Source: Burkholderia sp. BCC0506
GTDB taxonomy: Bacteria; Pseudomonadota; Gammaproteobacteria; Burkholderiales; Burkholderiaceae
DNA length: 64,000 nucleotides
NCBI RefSeq assembly: GCF_902833145.1
Contig: NZ_CADFEN010000010.1
Coordinates: 240,648-304,647, forward strand
Direction of reading: 5' to 3'
Shown here: positions 1 through 10,212 of the stretch, piece after piece
Position numbering within the stretch: position 1 is the first letter of the stretch
Layout: every line of letters starts with the position of its first letter
Program-made: the position numbers and the translations under genes
The notes under the pieces: model-generated
What the model was told of the DNA's origin: nothing
The model's input: the letters and a program-made list of their open reading frames with translations, nothing else
Databases searched by the model: none

Positions 1-1
1 C

Positions 2-2656
2 GCGATGCGGATCTGGCTCGACCCGAACCGCCTGACCAACTACGGCCTCACGCCGGTCGACGTCAGCTCGGCGATCGCCGCGCAGAACGTGCAGATCGCG
101 GGCGGCCAGATCGGCGGCACGCCGGCGAAGCCGGGCACCATGCTGCAAGCGACGATCACCGAATCGACGCTGCTGCAGACGCCCGAGCAGTTCGGCAACA
201 TCCTGCTGAAGGTCAACCAGGACGGCTCGCAGGTTCGCCTGAAGGACGTCTCGAAGATCGAGCTCGGCGGCGAAAACTACAACTTCGACACGAAGTACAA
301 CGGTCAGCCGACCGCGGCACTCGGTATCCAGCTCGCGACCAACGCGAACGCGCTCGCGACCGCGAAGGCCGTGCGCGCGAAGATCGACGAGCTCGCACCG
401 TTCTTCCCGCACGGCCTGGTCGTCAAGTATCCGTACGACACGACGCCGTTCGTGAAGCTGTCGATCGAGGAAGTGGTCAAGACGCTGCTCGAAGGTATCG
501 TGCTCGTGTTCCTCGTGATGTATCTGTTCCTGCAGAACCTGCGGGCGACGATCATCCCGACGATCGCGGTGCCGGTCGTGCTGCTCGGTACGTTCGCGAT
601 CATGTCGATGGTCGGCTTCTCGATCAACACGCTGTCGATGTTCGGTCTCGTGCTCGCGATCGGCCTGCTGGTCGACGATGCGATCGTGGTGGTCGAGAAC
701 GTCGAGCGCGTGATGGCGGAAGAGGGGCTGTCGCCGAAGGAGGCGACCCGCAAGGCGATGGGCCAGATCACCGGCGCGCTCGTCGGCGTGGCGCTCGTGC
801 TGTCGGCGGTGTTCGTGCCGGTGGCGTTCTCCGGCGGCTCGGTCGGCGCGATCTATCGTCAGTTCTCGCTGACGATCGTGTCGGCGATGGTGCTGTCGGT
901 GCTGGTCGCGTTGATTCTGACGCCGGCGCTGTGCGCGACGATCCTCAAGCCGATCCCGCAAGGGCATCACGAAGAGAAGAAGGGCTTCTTCGGCTGGTTC
1001 AACCGCACGTTCAACAACAGCCGCGACAAGTACCACGTCGGCGTGCACCACGTGATCAAGCGCTCGGGCCGCTGGCTCATCATCTATCTGGTCGTGATCG
1101 TCGCGGTCGGGCTGCTGTTCGTGCGCCTGCCGAAGTCGTTCCTGCCCGACGAAGACCAGGGCCTGATGTTCGTGATCGTGCAGACGCCGTCGGGTTCGAC
1201 GCAGGAAACGACCGCGAAGACGCTCGCGAACATTTCCGACTACCTGCTGAAGGACGAGAAGGAAATCGTCGAGTCGGCGTTCACGGTCAACGGCTTCAGC
1301 TTCGCGGGCCGCGGCCAGAACTCGGGTCTCGTGTTCGTGCGCCTGAAGGACTATGCGCAGCGTCAGCATGCGAACCAGAAGGTGCAGGCGCTGATCGGCC
1401 GGATGTTCGGGCGCTACGCGGGCTACAAGGACGCGCTCGTGATTCCGTTCAACCCGCCGTCGATTCCGGAACTCGGTACGGCCGCCGGCTTCGACTTCGA
1501 GCTGACGGACAACGCCGGTCTCGGTCACGACGCGCTGATGGCCGCACGTAACCAGCTGCTCGGGATGGCTTCGAAGGATCCGACGCTGCAGGGTGTCCGT
1601 CCGAACGGCCTGAACGATACGCCGCAGTACAAGGTCAACATCGACCGCGAGAAGGCGAATGCGCTCGGCGTGACGGCGGATGCGATCGACCAGACGTTCT
1701 CGATCGCGTGGGCGTCGCAGTACGTGAACAACTTCCTCGACACCGACGGCCGGATCAAGAAGGTGTACGTGCAGGCCGACGCGCCGTTCCGGATGACGCC
1801 GGAAGACATGAACATCTGGTACGTGCGCAACAGCTCGGGCGGGATGGTGCCATTCAGTGCGTTCTCCAGCGGCCACTGGATCTACGGGTCGCCGAAGCTC
1901 GAGCGCTACAACGGCGTGTCGGCGATGGAAATCCAGGGTCAGGCCGCGCCGGGCAAGTCGACCGGTCAGGCGATGGCCGCGATGGAAACGCTCGCGAAGA
2001 AGCTGCCGGTCGGTATCGGCTATTCGTGGACGGGCCTGTCGTTCCAGGAAATTCAGTCCGGCTCGCAGGCGCCGATCCTGTATGCGATCTCGATCCTCGT
2101 CGTGTTCCTGTGTCTCGCGGCGCTGTATGAAAGCTGGTCGATCCCGTTCTCGGTGATCATGGTCGTGCCGCTCGGCGTGATCGGCGCGCTGCTCGCGGCC
2201 ACGCTGCGCGGCCTCGAGAACGACGTGTTCTTCCAGGTTGGCCTGCTGACCACCGTGGGCCTGTCCGCGAAGAACGCGATCCTGATCGTCGAGTTCGCGC
2301 GCGAACTGCAGCAGACGGAGAAGATGGGGCCGATCGAGGCCGCGCTGGAAGCGGCGCGCCTGCGGCTGCGTCCGATCCTGATGACGTCGCTCGCGTTCAT
2401 TCTCGGCGTGCTGCCGCTCGCGATCAGCAACGGTGCGGGTTCGGCGAGCCAGCACGCGATCGGTACGGGCGTGATCGGCGGGATGATCACGGCGACGTTC
2501 CTCGCGATCTTCATGATCCCGATGTTCTTCGTGAAGATCCGTGCGATCTTCAGCGGCGAGAAGGAAGACGTCGACGAGGCGCTGCGCCTGGCTCAGGAGC
2601 ACTCGCACCACGAAGAGAAGCCGGGCAACGGCGACGAAGGCAACAAGGGACAGTGA
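2..2656 (+). CDS. RND multidrug efflux pump, inner-membrane subunit (partial, 5' end outside window)
   Basis: This is the proton-driven inner-membrane pump of an AcrB/BpeB-type tripartite drug exporter. The reading frame is open from base 2. Comparison with AcrB from memory puts the first visible Met near AcrB residue 184, so roughly the first 180 residues lie outside the window. The proton-relay motif [14 protein letters not shown] and the later lysine motif [14 protein letters not shown] are both present, as are the helix-rich halves and a His/Glu-rich C-terminal tail. The stop overlaps the start of the outer-membrane lipoprotein gene, so the two are translationally coupled. The periplasmic adaptor gene is expected just upstream. 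BpeB is the likely orthologue, but that assignment is not proven here. Confidence 0.95.
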   Translation, partial: AMRIWLDPNRLTNYGLTPVDVSSAIAAQNVQIAGGQIGGTPAKPGTMLQATITESTLLQTPEQFGNILLKVNQDGSQVRLKDVSKIELGGENYNFDTKYNGQPTAALGIQLATNANALATAKAVRAKIDELAPFFPHGLVVKYPYDTTPFVKLSIEEVVKTLLEGIVLVFLVMYLFLQNLRATIIPTIAVPVVLLGTFAIMSMVGFSINTLSMFGLVLAIGLLVDDAIVVVENVERVMAEEGLSPKEATRKAMGQITGALVGVALVLSAVFVPVAFSGGSVGAIYRQFSLTIVSAMVLSVLVALILTPALCATILKPIPQGHHEEKKGFFGWFNRTFNNSRDKYHVGVHHVIKRSGRWLIIYLVVIVAVGLLFVRLPKSFLPDEDQGLMFVIVQTPSGSTQETTAKTLANISDYLLKDEKEIVESAFTVNGFSFAGRGQNSGLVFVRLKDYAQRQHANQKVQALIGRMFGRYAGYKDALVIPFNPPSIPELGTAAGFDFELTDNAGLGHDALMAARNQLLGMASKDPTLQGVRPNGLNDTPQYKVNIDREKANALGVTADAIDQTFSIAWASQYVNNFLDTDGRIKKVYVQADAPFRMTPEDMNIWYVRNSSGGMVPFSAFSSGHWIYGSPKLERYNGVSAMEIQGQAAPGKSTGQAMAAMETLAKKLPVGIGYSWTGLSFQEIQSGSQAPILYAISILVVFLCLAALYESWSIPFSVIMVVPLGVIGALLAATLRGLENDVFFQVGLLTTVGLSAKNAILIVEFARELQQTEKMGPIEAALEAARLRLRPILMTSLAFILGVLPLAISNGAGSASQHAIGTGVIGGMITATFLAIFMIPMFFVKIRAIFSGEKEDVDEALRLAQEHSHHEEKPGNGDEGNKGQ

Positions 2657-4179
2657 TGATGCAAAAACACGCTTTGACTGCAATCGCAGTCGCGCTCCTT
2701 GCCACGGGCTGCACGATGGCGCCGCATTACAAGCGGCCCGACGCACCCGTCGCGCAGGCGTACCCGGCCGGCGGCGTCTACGCGACGCAGCCGGGTGCGG
2801 CCGGCGCGCGCAGCGCGAACGGCCAGGCGGCGACTGCCATCGGCTGGCGCGAGTTCTTCGTCGATCCGCGCCTGCAGCGGCTCATCGAGATCGCGCTGAA
2901 GAACAACCGCGACCTGCGCGTGTCGGTGCTCAACATCGAGGCGGCGCGTGCGCAGTACCAGATCACGCGCGCCGGGCTGTTCCCGACGCTCGACGGCACA
3001 GGCACGGGCAATATCCAGCGCGTGCCGCAGGGGCTGTCGCAGACGGGGGCGCCGTACATCTCGCGCGCCTACAACGTCGGCCTGTCGGCGTCGTGGGAGC
3101 TCGATCTGTTCGGCCGCGTGCAGAGCCTGAAGGACCAGGCGCTCGCGCAATACCTGTCGACGTCGTATGCCCGGCAGGCATCGGAAATCTCGCTGGTGTC
3201 GCAGGTGGCCGACCAGTACCTGACGCTGCTGTCGACCGACGAGCTGCTGAAGGTCACGGAAGACACGCTGAAGTCCGCCCAGGGGCAGTACGACCTGACG
3301 AAGCTGCGCTTCGACAACGGCACGGGCTCCGAGCTCGAGCTGCGGCAGGCTCAGACGGTGGTCGAGCAGGCGCTCGCGAACCAGCAGGCGCAGGCGCGTG
3401 CGCGTGCGCAGGCGCTGAACTATCTGGTGCTGCTGATCGGCGAGCCGCTGCCGGACGATCTGCCGGCGGGCATGCCGCTCGACGCGCAGAACCTGCTGAC
3501 GGACGTGCCGGCCGGCCTGCCGTCGGATCTGCTCACGCGCCGTCCGGACGTGATGCAGGCCGAGCAGGCGCTGCTGGCCGCGAACGCGAACATCGGCGCG
3601 GCGCGCGCGGCGTTCTTCCCGAAGATCTCGCTGACGGGCGCGTTCGGCACCGGCAGCCCGACGCTCGGCGGCCTGTTCAAGGCCGGTACGGCGGCATGGT
3701 CGTTCGCGCCGCAGATCACGATGCCGATCTTCGAAGGCGGACAGAACATCGCGAACCTGAACCTCGCGCATGTGCAGAAGCGCATCGAGATTGCCAACTA
3801 CGAGAAGGCGATCCAGTCGGCGTTCCGCGAAGTGGCGGACGGTCTCGCCGCGCGCGGCACGTACGACCAGCAGATCGCGGCGCTCGAGCGCAACGAGCAT
3901 GCGCAGCAGCGCCGCTTCGACCTGTCGGACCTGCGCTACAAGAATGGCGTCGACAGCTACCTGACGGTGCTGACCGCGCAGACGGATCTGTACGCCGCGC
4001 AGCAGTCGTTGATCAATGCCCGTCTGGCACGCTGGACGAATCTGGTCGACCTGTACCGCGCACTGGGCGGCGGCTGGATCCAGCGCGCCGGCGAAGTGCC
4101 GCGCGCACCGGATGCACCGGTCGACTACGACAAGGCGGCCGCGCCTGCGCCTGCATCGGCAACGGCGACGAACGGGTAA
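2656..4179 (+). CDS. RND efflux outer-membrane factor lipoprotein (OprM/NodT family)
   Basis: This is the outer-membrane channel of the tripartite pump. The N-terminus is a lipoprotein signal with lipobox LATGC (Cys near residue 19), followed by the family start MAPHYKRPDAP. Two long repeats of coiled-coil/barrel type follow, with the typical motifs SWELDLFGR, LRFDNGTGSELELRQAQ and RRPDVMQAE. The length of about 507 residues fits the NodT family. The preceding gene ends TGATGATG, so GTG at 2653 and ATGs at 2656 and 2659 are all possible starts. I take 2656, which overlaps the upstream stop by one base. An 11-bp-stem terminator lies about 60 bases downstream, so this closes the operon. OprB of BpeAB-OprB is the likely match. 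Confidence 0.93.
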   Translation: MMQKHALTAIAVALLATGCTMAPHYKRPDAPVAQAYPAGGVYATQPGAAGARSANGQAATAIGWREFFVDPRLQRLIEIALKNNRDLRVSVLNIEAARAQYQITRAGLFPTLDGTGTGNIQRVPQGLSQTGAPYISRAYNVGLSASWELDLFGRVQSLKDQALAQYLSTSYARQASEISLVSQVADQYLTLLSTDELLKVTEDTLKSAQGQYDLTKLRFDNGTGSELELRQAQTVVEQALANQQAQARARAQALNYLVLLIGEPLPDDLPAGMPLDAQNLLTDVPAGLPSDLLTRRPDVMQAEQALLAANANIGAARAAFFPKISLTGAFGTGSPTLGGLFKAGTAAWSFAPQITMPIFEGGQNIANLNLAHVQKRIEIANYEKAIQSAFREVADGLAARGTYDQQIAALERNEHAQQRRFDLSDLRYKNGVDSYLTVLTAQTDLYAAQQSLINARLARWTNLVDLYRALGGGWIQRAGEVPRAPDAPVDYDKAAAPAPASATATNG

Positions 4180-4241
4180 GCGCGAAGAAGGGCAGGCGCG
4201 GCTTGCCGCACCTGCGCTTCAACCCGTTGTATGCGCAACAG

Positions 4242-4278
4242 AAAACGCCACGGACGAAAGTTCGTGGCGTTTTCTTTT
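4242..4278 (+). terminator. Rho-independent terminator of the efflux operon
   Basis: Arms AAAACGCCACG (4242-4252) and CGTGGCGTTTT (4263-4273) pair perfectly over 11 bp with a 10-base loop, and the run TTTTCTTTT follows on the plus strand. The A-rich left side could also let it work on the minus strand. Confidence 0.85.
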
Positions 4279-4480
4279 GCGCGGTCGAATCGTGCGGGAG
4301 GCCGTTGTCGTCGTGACGACAGGTGTGGCGCGTTCCACTGGCGCCGATCACGTCAATCGCGCCGATCCACACCGATCCGCGCGGTCGGCCGGCATTGCGC
4401 ATCGCGCCACCGGCGCCCCGCCTGCTCGCGAGAATCGAGATTGCTTGAGCCTGACGCGTGGTCAAGAATTCCCAAAACAA

Positions 4481-4504
4481 AACGCCACGGCATGCCGTGG
4501 CGTT
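4481..4504 (-). terminator. Rho-independent terminator of the NCS2 permease gene
   Basis: This is a perfect 24-base palindrome made of two 12-base arms (AACGCCACGGCA and its complement). On the minus strand it is followed by TTGTTTT and lies about 40 bases past the permease stop. The stem is nearly the same sequence as the efflux-operon terminator 230 bases away. The remaining bases between the two terminators show no gene. Confidence 0.8.
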
Positions 4505-4543
4505 CGTCGTTACCGCCTCACGCCATTGCTCGGCGCGGTGCGA

Positions 4544-5920
4544 TCAGTGGTGCACGTCGACGGGGCGGCCGTCGAAATCATGGCCTGCACGCCGAATCTC
4601 GCACTTCGCATCCTTTTCGCCTTTCACGCCGTTGAACACGATGTTCAGGATCACGGCCGTCGCCGATGCCAGCAGGATGCCGCTGTGCAGGATCGGTGCG
4701 AGCGCGGGCGGCAGCTTCGAGAAGAAGTGCGGCGACACGACCGGCACGAGGCCCATGCCGACGCTCACGGCGACGATGAACAGGTTGTGCGAATTGTTCA
4801 CGAAGTCGACCTTCGACAGCACCTTGATGCCGTTCGCGGCGACCATCCCGAACATCACGATGCCTGCCCCGCCGAGCACGAACGGCGGCACCGACGCGAC
4901 GACCTGCGCCATCTTCGGGAACAGGCCGAGCAGCACGAGGATCACGCCGCCCGTCGCGCACACGAAGCGGCTCTTCACGCCCGTCACGCCGATCAGGCCG
5001 ACGTTCTGCGAGAACGACGTATGCGGGAACGAGTTGAAGATGCCGCCGATCAGCGTGCCGAGGCCGTCGACGCGCAGGCCGCGCACGAGGCGCTCCTGGT
5101 CGACCGGGCGATCGACCATGTCGCCGACCGCGAGGAACATGCCGGTCGATTCGATGAACGTGACGAACATCACCGTGACCATCGTCACGATCGACAGCGG
5201 GTCGAAGTGCGGCAGGCCGAAGTGGAACGGCATCACGAAGCCGACCCACGGCGCGTGCGCCACGCCGTCGGTATTCACGCGGCCGAGCGCGAATGCGATC
5301 ACGAAGCCGGCGACGATGCCGAGCAGCACCGAGATGTTCGCGATGAAGCCGCGGCCGTACTTGTTGATCAGCAGGATCAGCGTGAGCACGAGCAGCGACA
5401 GGCCGAGATAGACGGGGCTGCCGTACTCGGGATTGCCGACGCCGCCGGCCGCCCAGTTGATGCCCACTTCCATCAGCGACAGCCCGATCACGGCGATCAC
5501 CGTGCCGACGACCACCGGCGGGAAGAACCGCAACAGCCTGCCGATCATCGGCGCGAGCACGATGCCGATGATGCCGGCGGCGATGGTCGAACCGAAGATG
5601 TCGAGAATGCCGAGGCCGGGGTTCGTGCCGATCGCGATCATCGGGCCGACGGCCGCGAACGTGCAGCCCATGATGACGGGCAGGCGGATCCCGAAGATCC
5701 ACAGGCCGAGCGTCTGGATCAGCGTGGCGATGCCGCACGAAAACAGATCGGCGCTGATCAGGAACGCGATCTGGTCTTTCGGCAGCTTGAGCGCCGCGCC
5801 GACGATGAGCGGCACGGCGACGGCGCCGGCGTACATGACGAGGACGTGTTGCAGGCCAAGCGTTACCAGCTTGCCGGTCGGCAGCACCTCATCGCACGGA
5901 TGGACCGTGTTCGATTGCAT
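4544..5920 (-). CDS. NCS2-family nucleobase:cation symporter (uracil/xanthine/urate permease)
   Basis: This is an inner-membrane proton-coupled purine or pyrimidine base importer. It has about 458 residues and roughly 12-14 hydrophobic segments. Family motifs include LGLQHVLVMYAGAVAVPLI near the N-terminus, LPVIMGCTFAAVGPMIAIG, and the region TFIESTGMFLAVGDMVDRP, which carries the substrate-binding Glu of NCS2 proteins. The start at 5920 (MQSNTVHPCDE) is chosen because GGAG lies 8 bases upstream. An upstream Met would add residues unlike the family. Which base it carries cannot be told from sequence alone. Xanthine or urate is likelier than uracil because the protein resembles the longer PbuX/UacT branch. 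It is transcribed divergently from the xylulokinase gene. Confidence 0.9.
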   Translation of the reverse strand: MQSNTVHPCDEVLPTGKLVTLGLQHVLVMYAGAVAVPLIVGAALKLPKDQIAFLISADLFSCGIATLIQTLGLWIFGIRLPVIMGCTFAAVGPMIAIGTNPGLGILDIFGSTIAAGIIGIVLAPMIGRLLRFFPPVVVGTVIAVIGLSLMEVGINWAAGGVGNPEYGSPVYLGLSLLVLTLILLINKYGRGFIANISVLLGIVAGFVIAFALGRVNTDGVAHAPWVGFVMPFHFGLPHFDPLSIVTMVTVMFVTFIESTGMFLAVGDMVDRPVDQERLVRGLRVDGLGTLIGGIFNSFPHTSFSQNVGLIGVTGVKSRFVCATGGVILVLLGLFPKMAQVVASVPPFVLGGAGIVMFGMVAANGIKVLSKVDFVNNSHNLFIVAVSVGMGLVPVVSPHFFSKLPPALAPILHSGILLASATAVILNIVFNGVKGEKDAKCEIRRAGHDFDGRPVDVHH

Positions 5921-6358
5921 CTGTCTCACTCCATGATCTTGTTTTCGGGGTGATACGAAGTTATTCGGAATGAATCCATGCAACAAGAGCACTGGGTTCT
6001 ATTCCGTTCTTTGCTGGTTCGATATGCCATTTCGGCATGGAGCAGGGAGTCGATCATCGGGAAACTGCCGCGGGAGTGAGGTTTACCGGTTTTATAGCGC
6101 TTCAAAATAGCGCCGGCCCCCCTGTCAAATATGGCCGGCTTTATGGTGTGTATCGGGTCCGTCGCATAGTGGCAAAAACGGGCGTGCGGAAACCGTGCCG
6201 GGTTAACCCGCGAGCGGCCGCTTTTGCATGCAAGGTGCCGCCTCGTCGAACCCGCCGGCCGGCGGCACGTTCGATGTGTCGACGCGGCGGCAAAAACCGG
6301 GGCGCCCATCGCGATCCCGTTATCATCGACATCCGTTCATACGAATCCCCGTCACGTC
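5921..6358. other. Divergent intergenic region, permease / xylulokinase
   Basis: These 438 bases must hold both promoters. I see a comparatively AT-rich patch near 6080-6135 and a small inverted repeat (GCGCT/AGCGC, 6097-6113). There is no convincing -35/-10 pair, riboswitch or small gene. Confidence 0.5.
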
Positions 6359-7825
6359 ATGCGCCTGCTCGGAATCGACCTCGGCACCGGCTCCGTCAAA
6401 CTCGTCACGCTCGATGCCGACGGCGTCGAGCGCTCGGTCGCGAGCGAACCTTATGCGTTGTCGTCGCCGCAGCCCGGCTGGGCGGAAATCGCGCCCGACA
6501 CCTGGTGGCAGGCGCTCGTGCGCGCGGCCGCGCGGCTGCCGGCCGACGAGCGCGCGCAGGTCGCGGCGATCGGCTTTTCGGGCCAGATGCATGGCGTCGT
6601 GCTGATCGACGCGGCCGGCGAGCCGGTGCGGCCCGCGCTGCTGTGGCCCGACACGCGCGCGGTGCGCGAGACAGACGCGGCCGGGTGGTCCGTCGCCGGA
6701 TTACCCGTCGCCGGATTACCCGTCGTCCCGAATCCCGTCGCGCCCGGCATGGCCGGCCCGCTGTTGCGCTGGCTCGCCACGCACGAACCCGATGCGCTGC
6801 GTGCCGCCCGCTGGGCCGTGCAGCCGAAGGACTGGCTGCGCATCGCGCTCGGCGGCGACGTCGCGGCCGATCCGAGCGACGCGTGCGCGACGGCGCTCGC
6901 GACGCCCGACGGCGCGTGGGACGGCGCATTGATCGATGCGCTGGGCTTGCCGGCCGACCGCTTCGCGCCGGTGCGTGCGTCGACCGCGCGCTGCGGGGTG
7001 CTCGGCGCGCAGGCCGCGGCCGCGCTCGGCCTGCCGGCCGGCGTGCCGCTCGCCACGGGCGCGGCCGATACCGCGTGCGCCGCGCTCGGCAGCGGGCTGA
7101 CCGCGGCGGGCGACGCGCTGCTGACGACCGGCAGCGGCGGGCAGATCGTCGTGCTCGCGGATGCGCTGCCGCCCGCGCGGCGCGGATTGCATCGCTATCG
7201 TGCGGCGGCGGGCGGCGGTTGTTACACGATGGCGGCGATGCAGAACGTCGGGCTCGCGCTCGAAGCCGTGCGCGGCTGGCTCGGCTATGCGCGATGGGCC
7301 GATGCGTACGACGATGCGTTCGCGCAGCCGGCGTCCGAACGGCTGTGCTTCCTGCCATACCTGACCGGCGAACGTTCGCCGTGGATGAACCCCGATGCGC
7401 GCGGCGGCTGGCTCGGCCTCGGGCTCGGCGACACGCGCGGCGCGATGATGCGCGCCGCGTTCGAAGGCGTCGCGTTCGCGTTGCGCGCCGGGCTCGACGC
7501 GATTCGCGACGCCGATCGCCGCGACGCGGTGACGACGCTGCGTCTCGCCGGCGGCGGCTCGGTCGACCCACGCTGGCGCCAGTTGCTCGCCGACGCGCTC
7601 GGCGCGTCGCTGCACGCGATCGACTGCCCGAACGCTGCGACGCGCGGCGCCGCCTTGCTCGCCGGCATCGCGATCGGGCATTGGCGTGAAGATGCGTTGC
7701 GCGCGCTGGCGCCGGGTGCGTCGCCGGTCGCCGCGCCGCATGACGACCGCCTGCTGGCCGCACGCCACGCGCGCTTTGTCGATCTGTACGCCCGCACGGA
7801 TGCATGGTTCACGACGGGCGTTTAA
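6359..7825 (+). CDS. xylB: Xylulokinase (FGGY family), copy 1
   Basis: It phosphorylates D-xylulose to D-xylulose 5-phosphate for the pentose phosphate pathway. It has 488 residues, the usual length. Visible motifs are the N-terminal phosphate-binding DLGTGSVK, GFSGQMHGVVLID, GSGGQIVV in the second domain, and the adenosine-binding segment RLAGGGSVDPRWRQLLADALG near the C-terminus. The ATG at 6359 places the DLGTG motif right at the N-terminus, as in the family. It stands alone here, away from a dehydrogenase or transporter. A 15-base tandem duplication at 6691-6720 adds an in-frame VAGLP repeat to the first domain. A second, more conventionally placed copy lies at 27521-29002. Another FGGY sugar substrate is possible. 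Confidence 0.85.
   Translation: MRLLGIDLGTGSVKLVTLDADGVERSVASEPYALSSPQPGWAEIAPDTWWQALVRAAARLPADERAQVAAIGFSGQMHGVVLIDAAGEPVRPALLWPDTRAVRETDAAGWSVAGLPVAGLPVVPNPVAPGMAGPLLRWLATHEPDALRAARWAVQPKDWLRIALGGDVAADPSDACATALATPDGAWDGALIDALGLPADRFAPVRASTARCGVLGAQAAAALGLPAGVPLATGAADTACAALGSGLTAAGDALLTTGSGGQIVVLADALPPARRGLHRYRAAAGGGCYTMAAMQNVGLALEAVRGWLGYARWADAYDDAFAQPASERLCFLPYLTGERSPWMNPDARGGWLGLGLGDTRGAMMRAAFEGVAFALRAGLDAIRDADRRDAVTTLRLAGGGSVDPRWRQLLADALGASLHAIDCPNAATRGAALLAGIAIGHWREDALRALAPGASPVAAPHDDRLLAARHARFVDLYARTDAWFTTGV
6691..6726 (+). repeat. 15-base in-frame tandem repeat inside xylB copy 1
   Basis: The unit CGTCGCCGGATTACC occurs twice in tandem (6691-6705, 6706-6720), followed by CGTCGT of a third. 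It encodes repeated VAGLP and does not break the frame. Confidence 0.9.
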
Positions 7826-8037
7826 ACTCGAACACTTGTTCATTTGCGTCAGCGATGACGCATCAAGGCAAGCCAGCGACCGTTTCCCGCACGCGATGCG
7901 CGCCGGGAGCGGCCATCATGGCGAGCACGACATTCTTGCGCCGGGCCACGCGGCACGGCGTCGACCGCATTGCATGAATCCCGGCCGGCGTCGCACGCCA
8001 GCCCGGGCCGATCTCACCGACACACAGGAGTGACACG

Positions 8038-9144
8038 ATGAAAACGAAAGCCGCGATTGCATGGAAGGCCGGGGCGCCGCTGACGATCGAGGAAGTCGAC
8101 CTCGAAGGGCCGCGCGCCGGCGAAGTGCTGATCGAAGTGAAGGCGACGGGCATCTGCCACACCGACTACTACACGCTGTCGGGCGCCGATCCGGAGGGGA
8201 TCTTCCCGGCGATCCTGGGCCACGAGGGCGCGGGCGTGGTGGTCGACGTCGGCCCCGGTGTCGGCACCGTGAGGAAGGGCGACCACGTGATTCCGCTCTA
8301 CACGCCCGAATGCCGCGAGTGCAAGTTCTGCCTGTCGCGCAAGACCAACCTGTGCCAGAAGATTCGCGCGACGCAGGGCAAGGGCCTGATGCCGGACGCG
8401 ACGTCGCGCTTCTCGCTCGACGGCAAGCCGCTGTTCCACTACATGGGTACGTCGACGTTCTCGAACTACATCGTCGTGCCGGAGATCGCGGTCGCGAAGG
8501 TGCGCGAGGACGCGCCGTTCGACAAGATCTGCTACATCGGCTGCGGCGTGACGACGGGCGTGGGCGCGGTCGTGTACTCGGCGAAGGTCGAGGCCGGTGC
8601 GAACGTGGTCGTGTTCGGCCTCGGCGGGATCGGCCTGAACGTGATCCAGGGCGCGAAGATGGTCGGCGCGGACAAGATCATCGGCGTCGACATCAACCCG
8701 AAGCGCGTCGAGCTCGCGAAGAAGTTCGGGATGACGCACTTCATCAACCCGAACGAAGTCGAGAACGTCGTCGACCACATCGTGCAGCTGACCGACGGCG
8801 GCGCGGATTACTCGTTCGAATGCGTCGGCAACGTGAAGCTGATGCGCCAGGCGCTCGAATGCACGCACAAGGGCTGGGGCCAGTCGTTCATCATCGGCGT
8901 GGCCGCGGCAGGCGAGGAGATCAGCACGCGTCCGTTCCAGCTGGTGACGGGCCGCGAGTGGAAGGGCTCGGCGTTCGGCGGCGCACGCGGGCGCACCGAC
9001 GTACCGAAGATCGTCGACTGGTACATGGAAGGCAAGATCAACATCGACGACCTGATCACGCACACGCTGCCGCTCGAGCGGATCAACGAAGGCTTCGACC
9101 TGATGAAGGCCGGCGAGTCGATCCGCTCGGTCGTGCTGTACTGA
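8038..9144 (+). CDS. frmA: S-(hydroxymethyl)glutathione dehydrogenase / class III alcohol dehydrogenase
   Basis: It oxidises S-hydroxymethylglutathione, formed from formaldehyde and glutathione, to S-formylglutathione using NAD in the cytoplasm. It is a 368-residue zinc enzyme of the expected size. Catalytic zinc ligands are visible in ATGICHTD and GHEG, and the four structural zinc cysteines in CRECKFCLSRKTNLC. The Rossmann motif is GLGGIGLNVIQ, followed by GVDIN. The ORF begins after ACAGGAGTGACACG, a good ribosome site. The partner hydrolase gene follows 17 bases later, so the two make a compact detoxification operon. Confidence 0.96.
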   Translation: MKTKAAIAWKAGAPLTIEEVDLEGPRAGEVLIEVKATGICHTDYYTLSGADPEGIFPAILGHEGAGVVVDVGPGVGTVRKGDHVIPLYTPECRECKFCLSRKTNLCQKIRATQGKGLMPDATSRFSLDGKPLFHYMGTSTFSNYIVVPEIAVAKVREDAPFDKICYIGCGVTTGVGAVVYSAKVEAGANVVVFGLGGIGLNVIQGAKMVGADKIIGVDINPKRVELAKKFGMTHFINPNEVENVVDHIVQLTDGGADYSFECVGNVKLMRQALECTHKGWGQSFIIGVAAAGEEISTRPFQLVTGREWKGSAFGGARGRTDVPKIVDWYMEGKINIDDLITHTLPLERINEGFDLMKAGESIRSVVLY

Positions 9145-9161
9145 CCGGGGAGCGCACCGCC

Positions 9162-10010
9162 ATGCTCGAACTCGTTTCCTCGCATGCGTGCCACGGCGGC
9201 GAGCAGCGTTTCTACCGTCACGATTCGGCAGTCATCGGCCTGCCGATGAAGTTCTCGGTGTACCTGCCGCCGCAGGCCGCGCACGGCCGCGTGCCGGCGC
9301 TGTTCTATCTCGCGGGGCTCACGTCCACCGACGAGACGTTCGCGATCAAGGGCGGCGCGCAGCAATATGCGGCGCAGCACGGCATCGCGCTCGTGATGCC
9401 CGACACGAGCCCGCGCGGCGCGGGCGTGCCGGGCGAGACCGATGCGTGGGACTTCGGCGTCGGCGCGGGCTTCTACGTCGATGCGACCGAAGCGCCGTGG
9501 TCGACGCATTACCGGATGGAGTCGTACGTGACGGGCGAGCTGCGCGAGCTCGTCGCGGCCGAGCTGCCGATCGACGGCGCGCGGCTCGGCATCTTCGGTC
9601 ACTCGATGGGCGGGCACGGCGCGCTGACGCTCGCGTTGCGTCATCCGGGCCTGTACCGGTCGGTGTCGGCGTTCGCGCCGATCGCCGCGCCGACGCGCTG
9701 CCCGTGGGGCGAGAAGGCGTTTTCCGGTTACCTCGGCGCCGATCGCGACGCATGGAAGGCGCACGACGCGAGCGAGCTGGTCGCGCGCGCCGATGCGCCG
9801 AAGTTCGCGGAGGGCATCCTCGTCGATCAGGGGCTTGCCGATCAGTTCCTCGCGAACCAGCTGAACCCGGACGTATTCGAAGCCGCGTGCGCGAAGGCCG
9901 GTCAGCCGCTGACGTTGCGCCGTCATCCGGGCTACGACCACGGGTACTACTTCATCTCGACGTTCATCGCCGATCACCTCGCGCATCACGCGCGCGTGCT
10001 GGCGCGGTGA
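9162..10010 (+). CDS. fghA: S-formylglutathione hydrolase
   Basis: It hydrolyses S-formylglutathione to formate and glutathione, completing glutathione-dependent formaldehyde removal. It has 282 residues with the alpha/beta-hydrolase serine esterase fold. The nucleophile elbow is FGHSMGGHGALT, and the catalytic His lies in the C-terminal HPGYDHGYYFISTFI. The oxyanion region is FYLAGLTSTDETF. The start at 9162 follows GGGGAGCGCACCGCC. It lies 17 bases behind frmA. Confidence 0.96.
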   Translation: MLELVSSHACHGGEQRFYRHDSAVIGLPMKFSVYLPPQAAHGRVPALFYLAGLTSTDETFAIKGGAQQYAAQHGIALVMPDTSPRGAGVPGETDAWDFGVGAGFYVDATEAPWSTHYRMESYVTGELRELVAAELPIDGARLGIFGHSMGGHGALTLALRHPGLYRSVSAFAPIAAPTRCPWGEKAFSGYLGADRDAWKAHDASELVARADAPKFAEGILVDQGLADQFLANQLNPDVFEAACAKAGQPLTLRRHPGYDHGYYFISTFIADHLAHHARVLAR

Positions 10011-10022
10011 GCGATCTCTGAC

Positions 10023-10055
10023 GCCACGTCGTTGCGCTCCGGCGGGCGACGTGGC
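10023..10055 (+). terminator. Possible hairpin terminator after frmA-fghA
   Basis: Nine-base arms GCCACGTCG (10023-10031) and CGACGTGGC (10047-10055) are fully complementary. No T-run follows, so it could be a weak or Rho-assisted terminator. It marks the edge between the detoxification operon and the odd cassette to the right. Confidence 0.4.
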
Positions 10056-10212
10056 TGTCATCCTTCGTTACTCATCCAACGGGGCGGTTGCCCGGAAAGA
10101 TCACCTGCTGCCGCAAATTCGTACTCGTTCTATAGGATATCGAATCGATTCGCCGAATAATGATCGACGATTTAATCGTCGTGAAATTTATTCGAGCGAG
10201 GCTTTGACCCGA

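Noticed and set aside
6097-6113. Riboswitch or operator in the permease/xylulokinase gap
   Set aside because: Only a 5-base inverted repeat is visible; no purine-riboswitch-like core could be found.
10141-10180. Palindromes CGAATCGATTCG and GACGAT/ATCGTC before the lysozyme-fold gene
   Set aside because: They are short and near neither a convincing promoter nor a known regulator; recorded only as possible control elements of the cassette.
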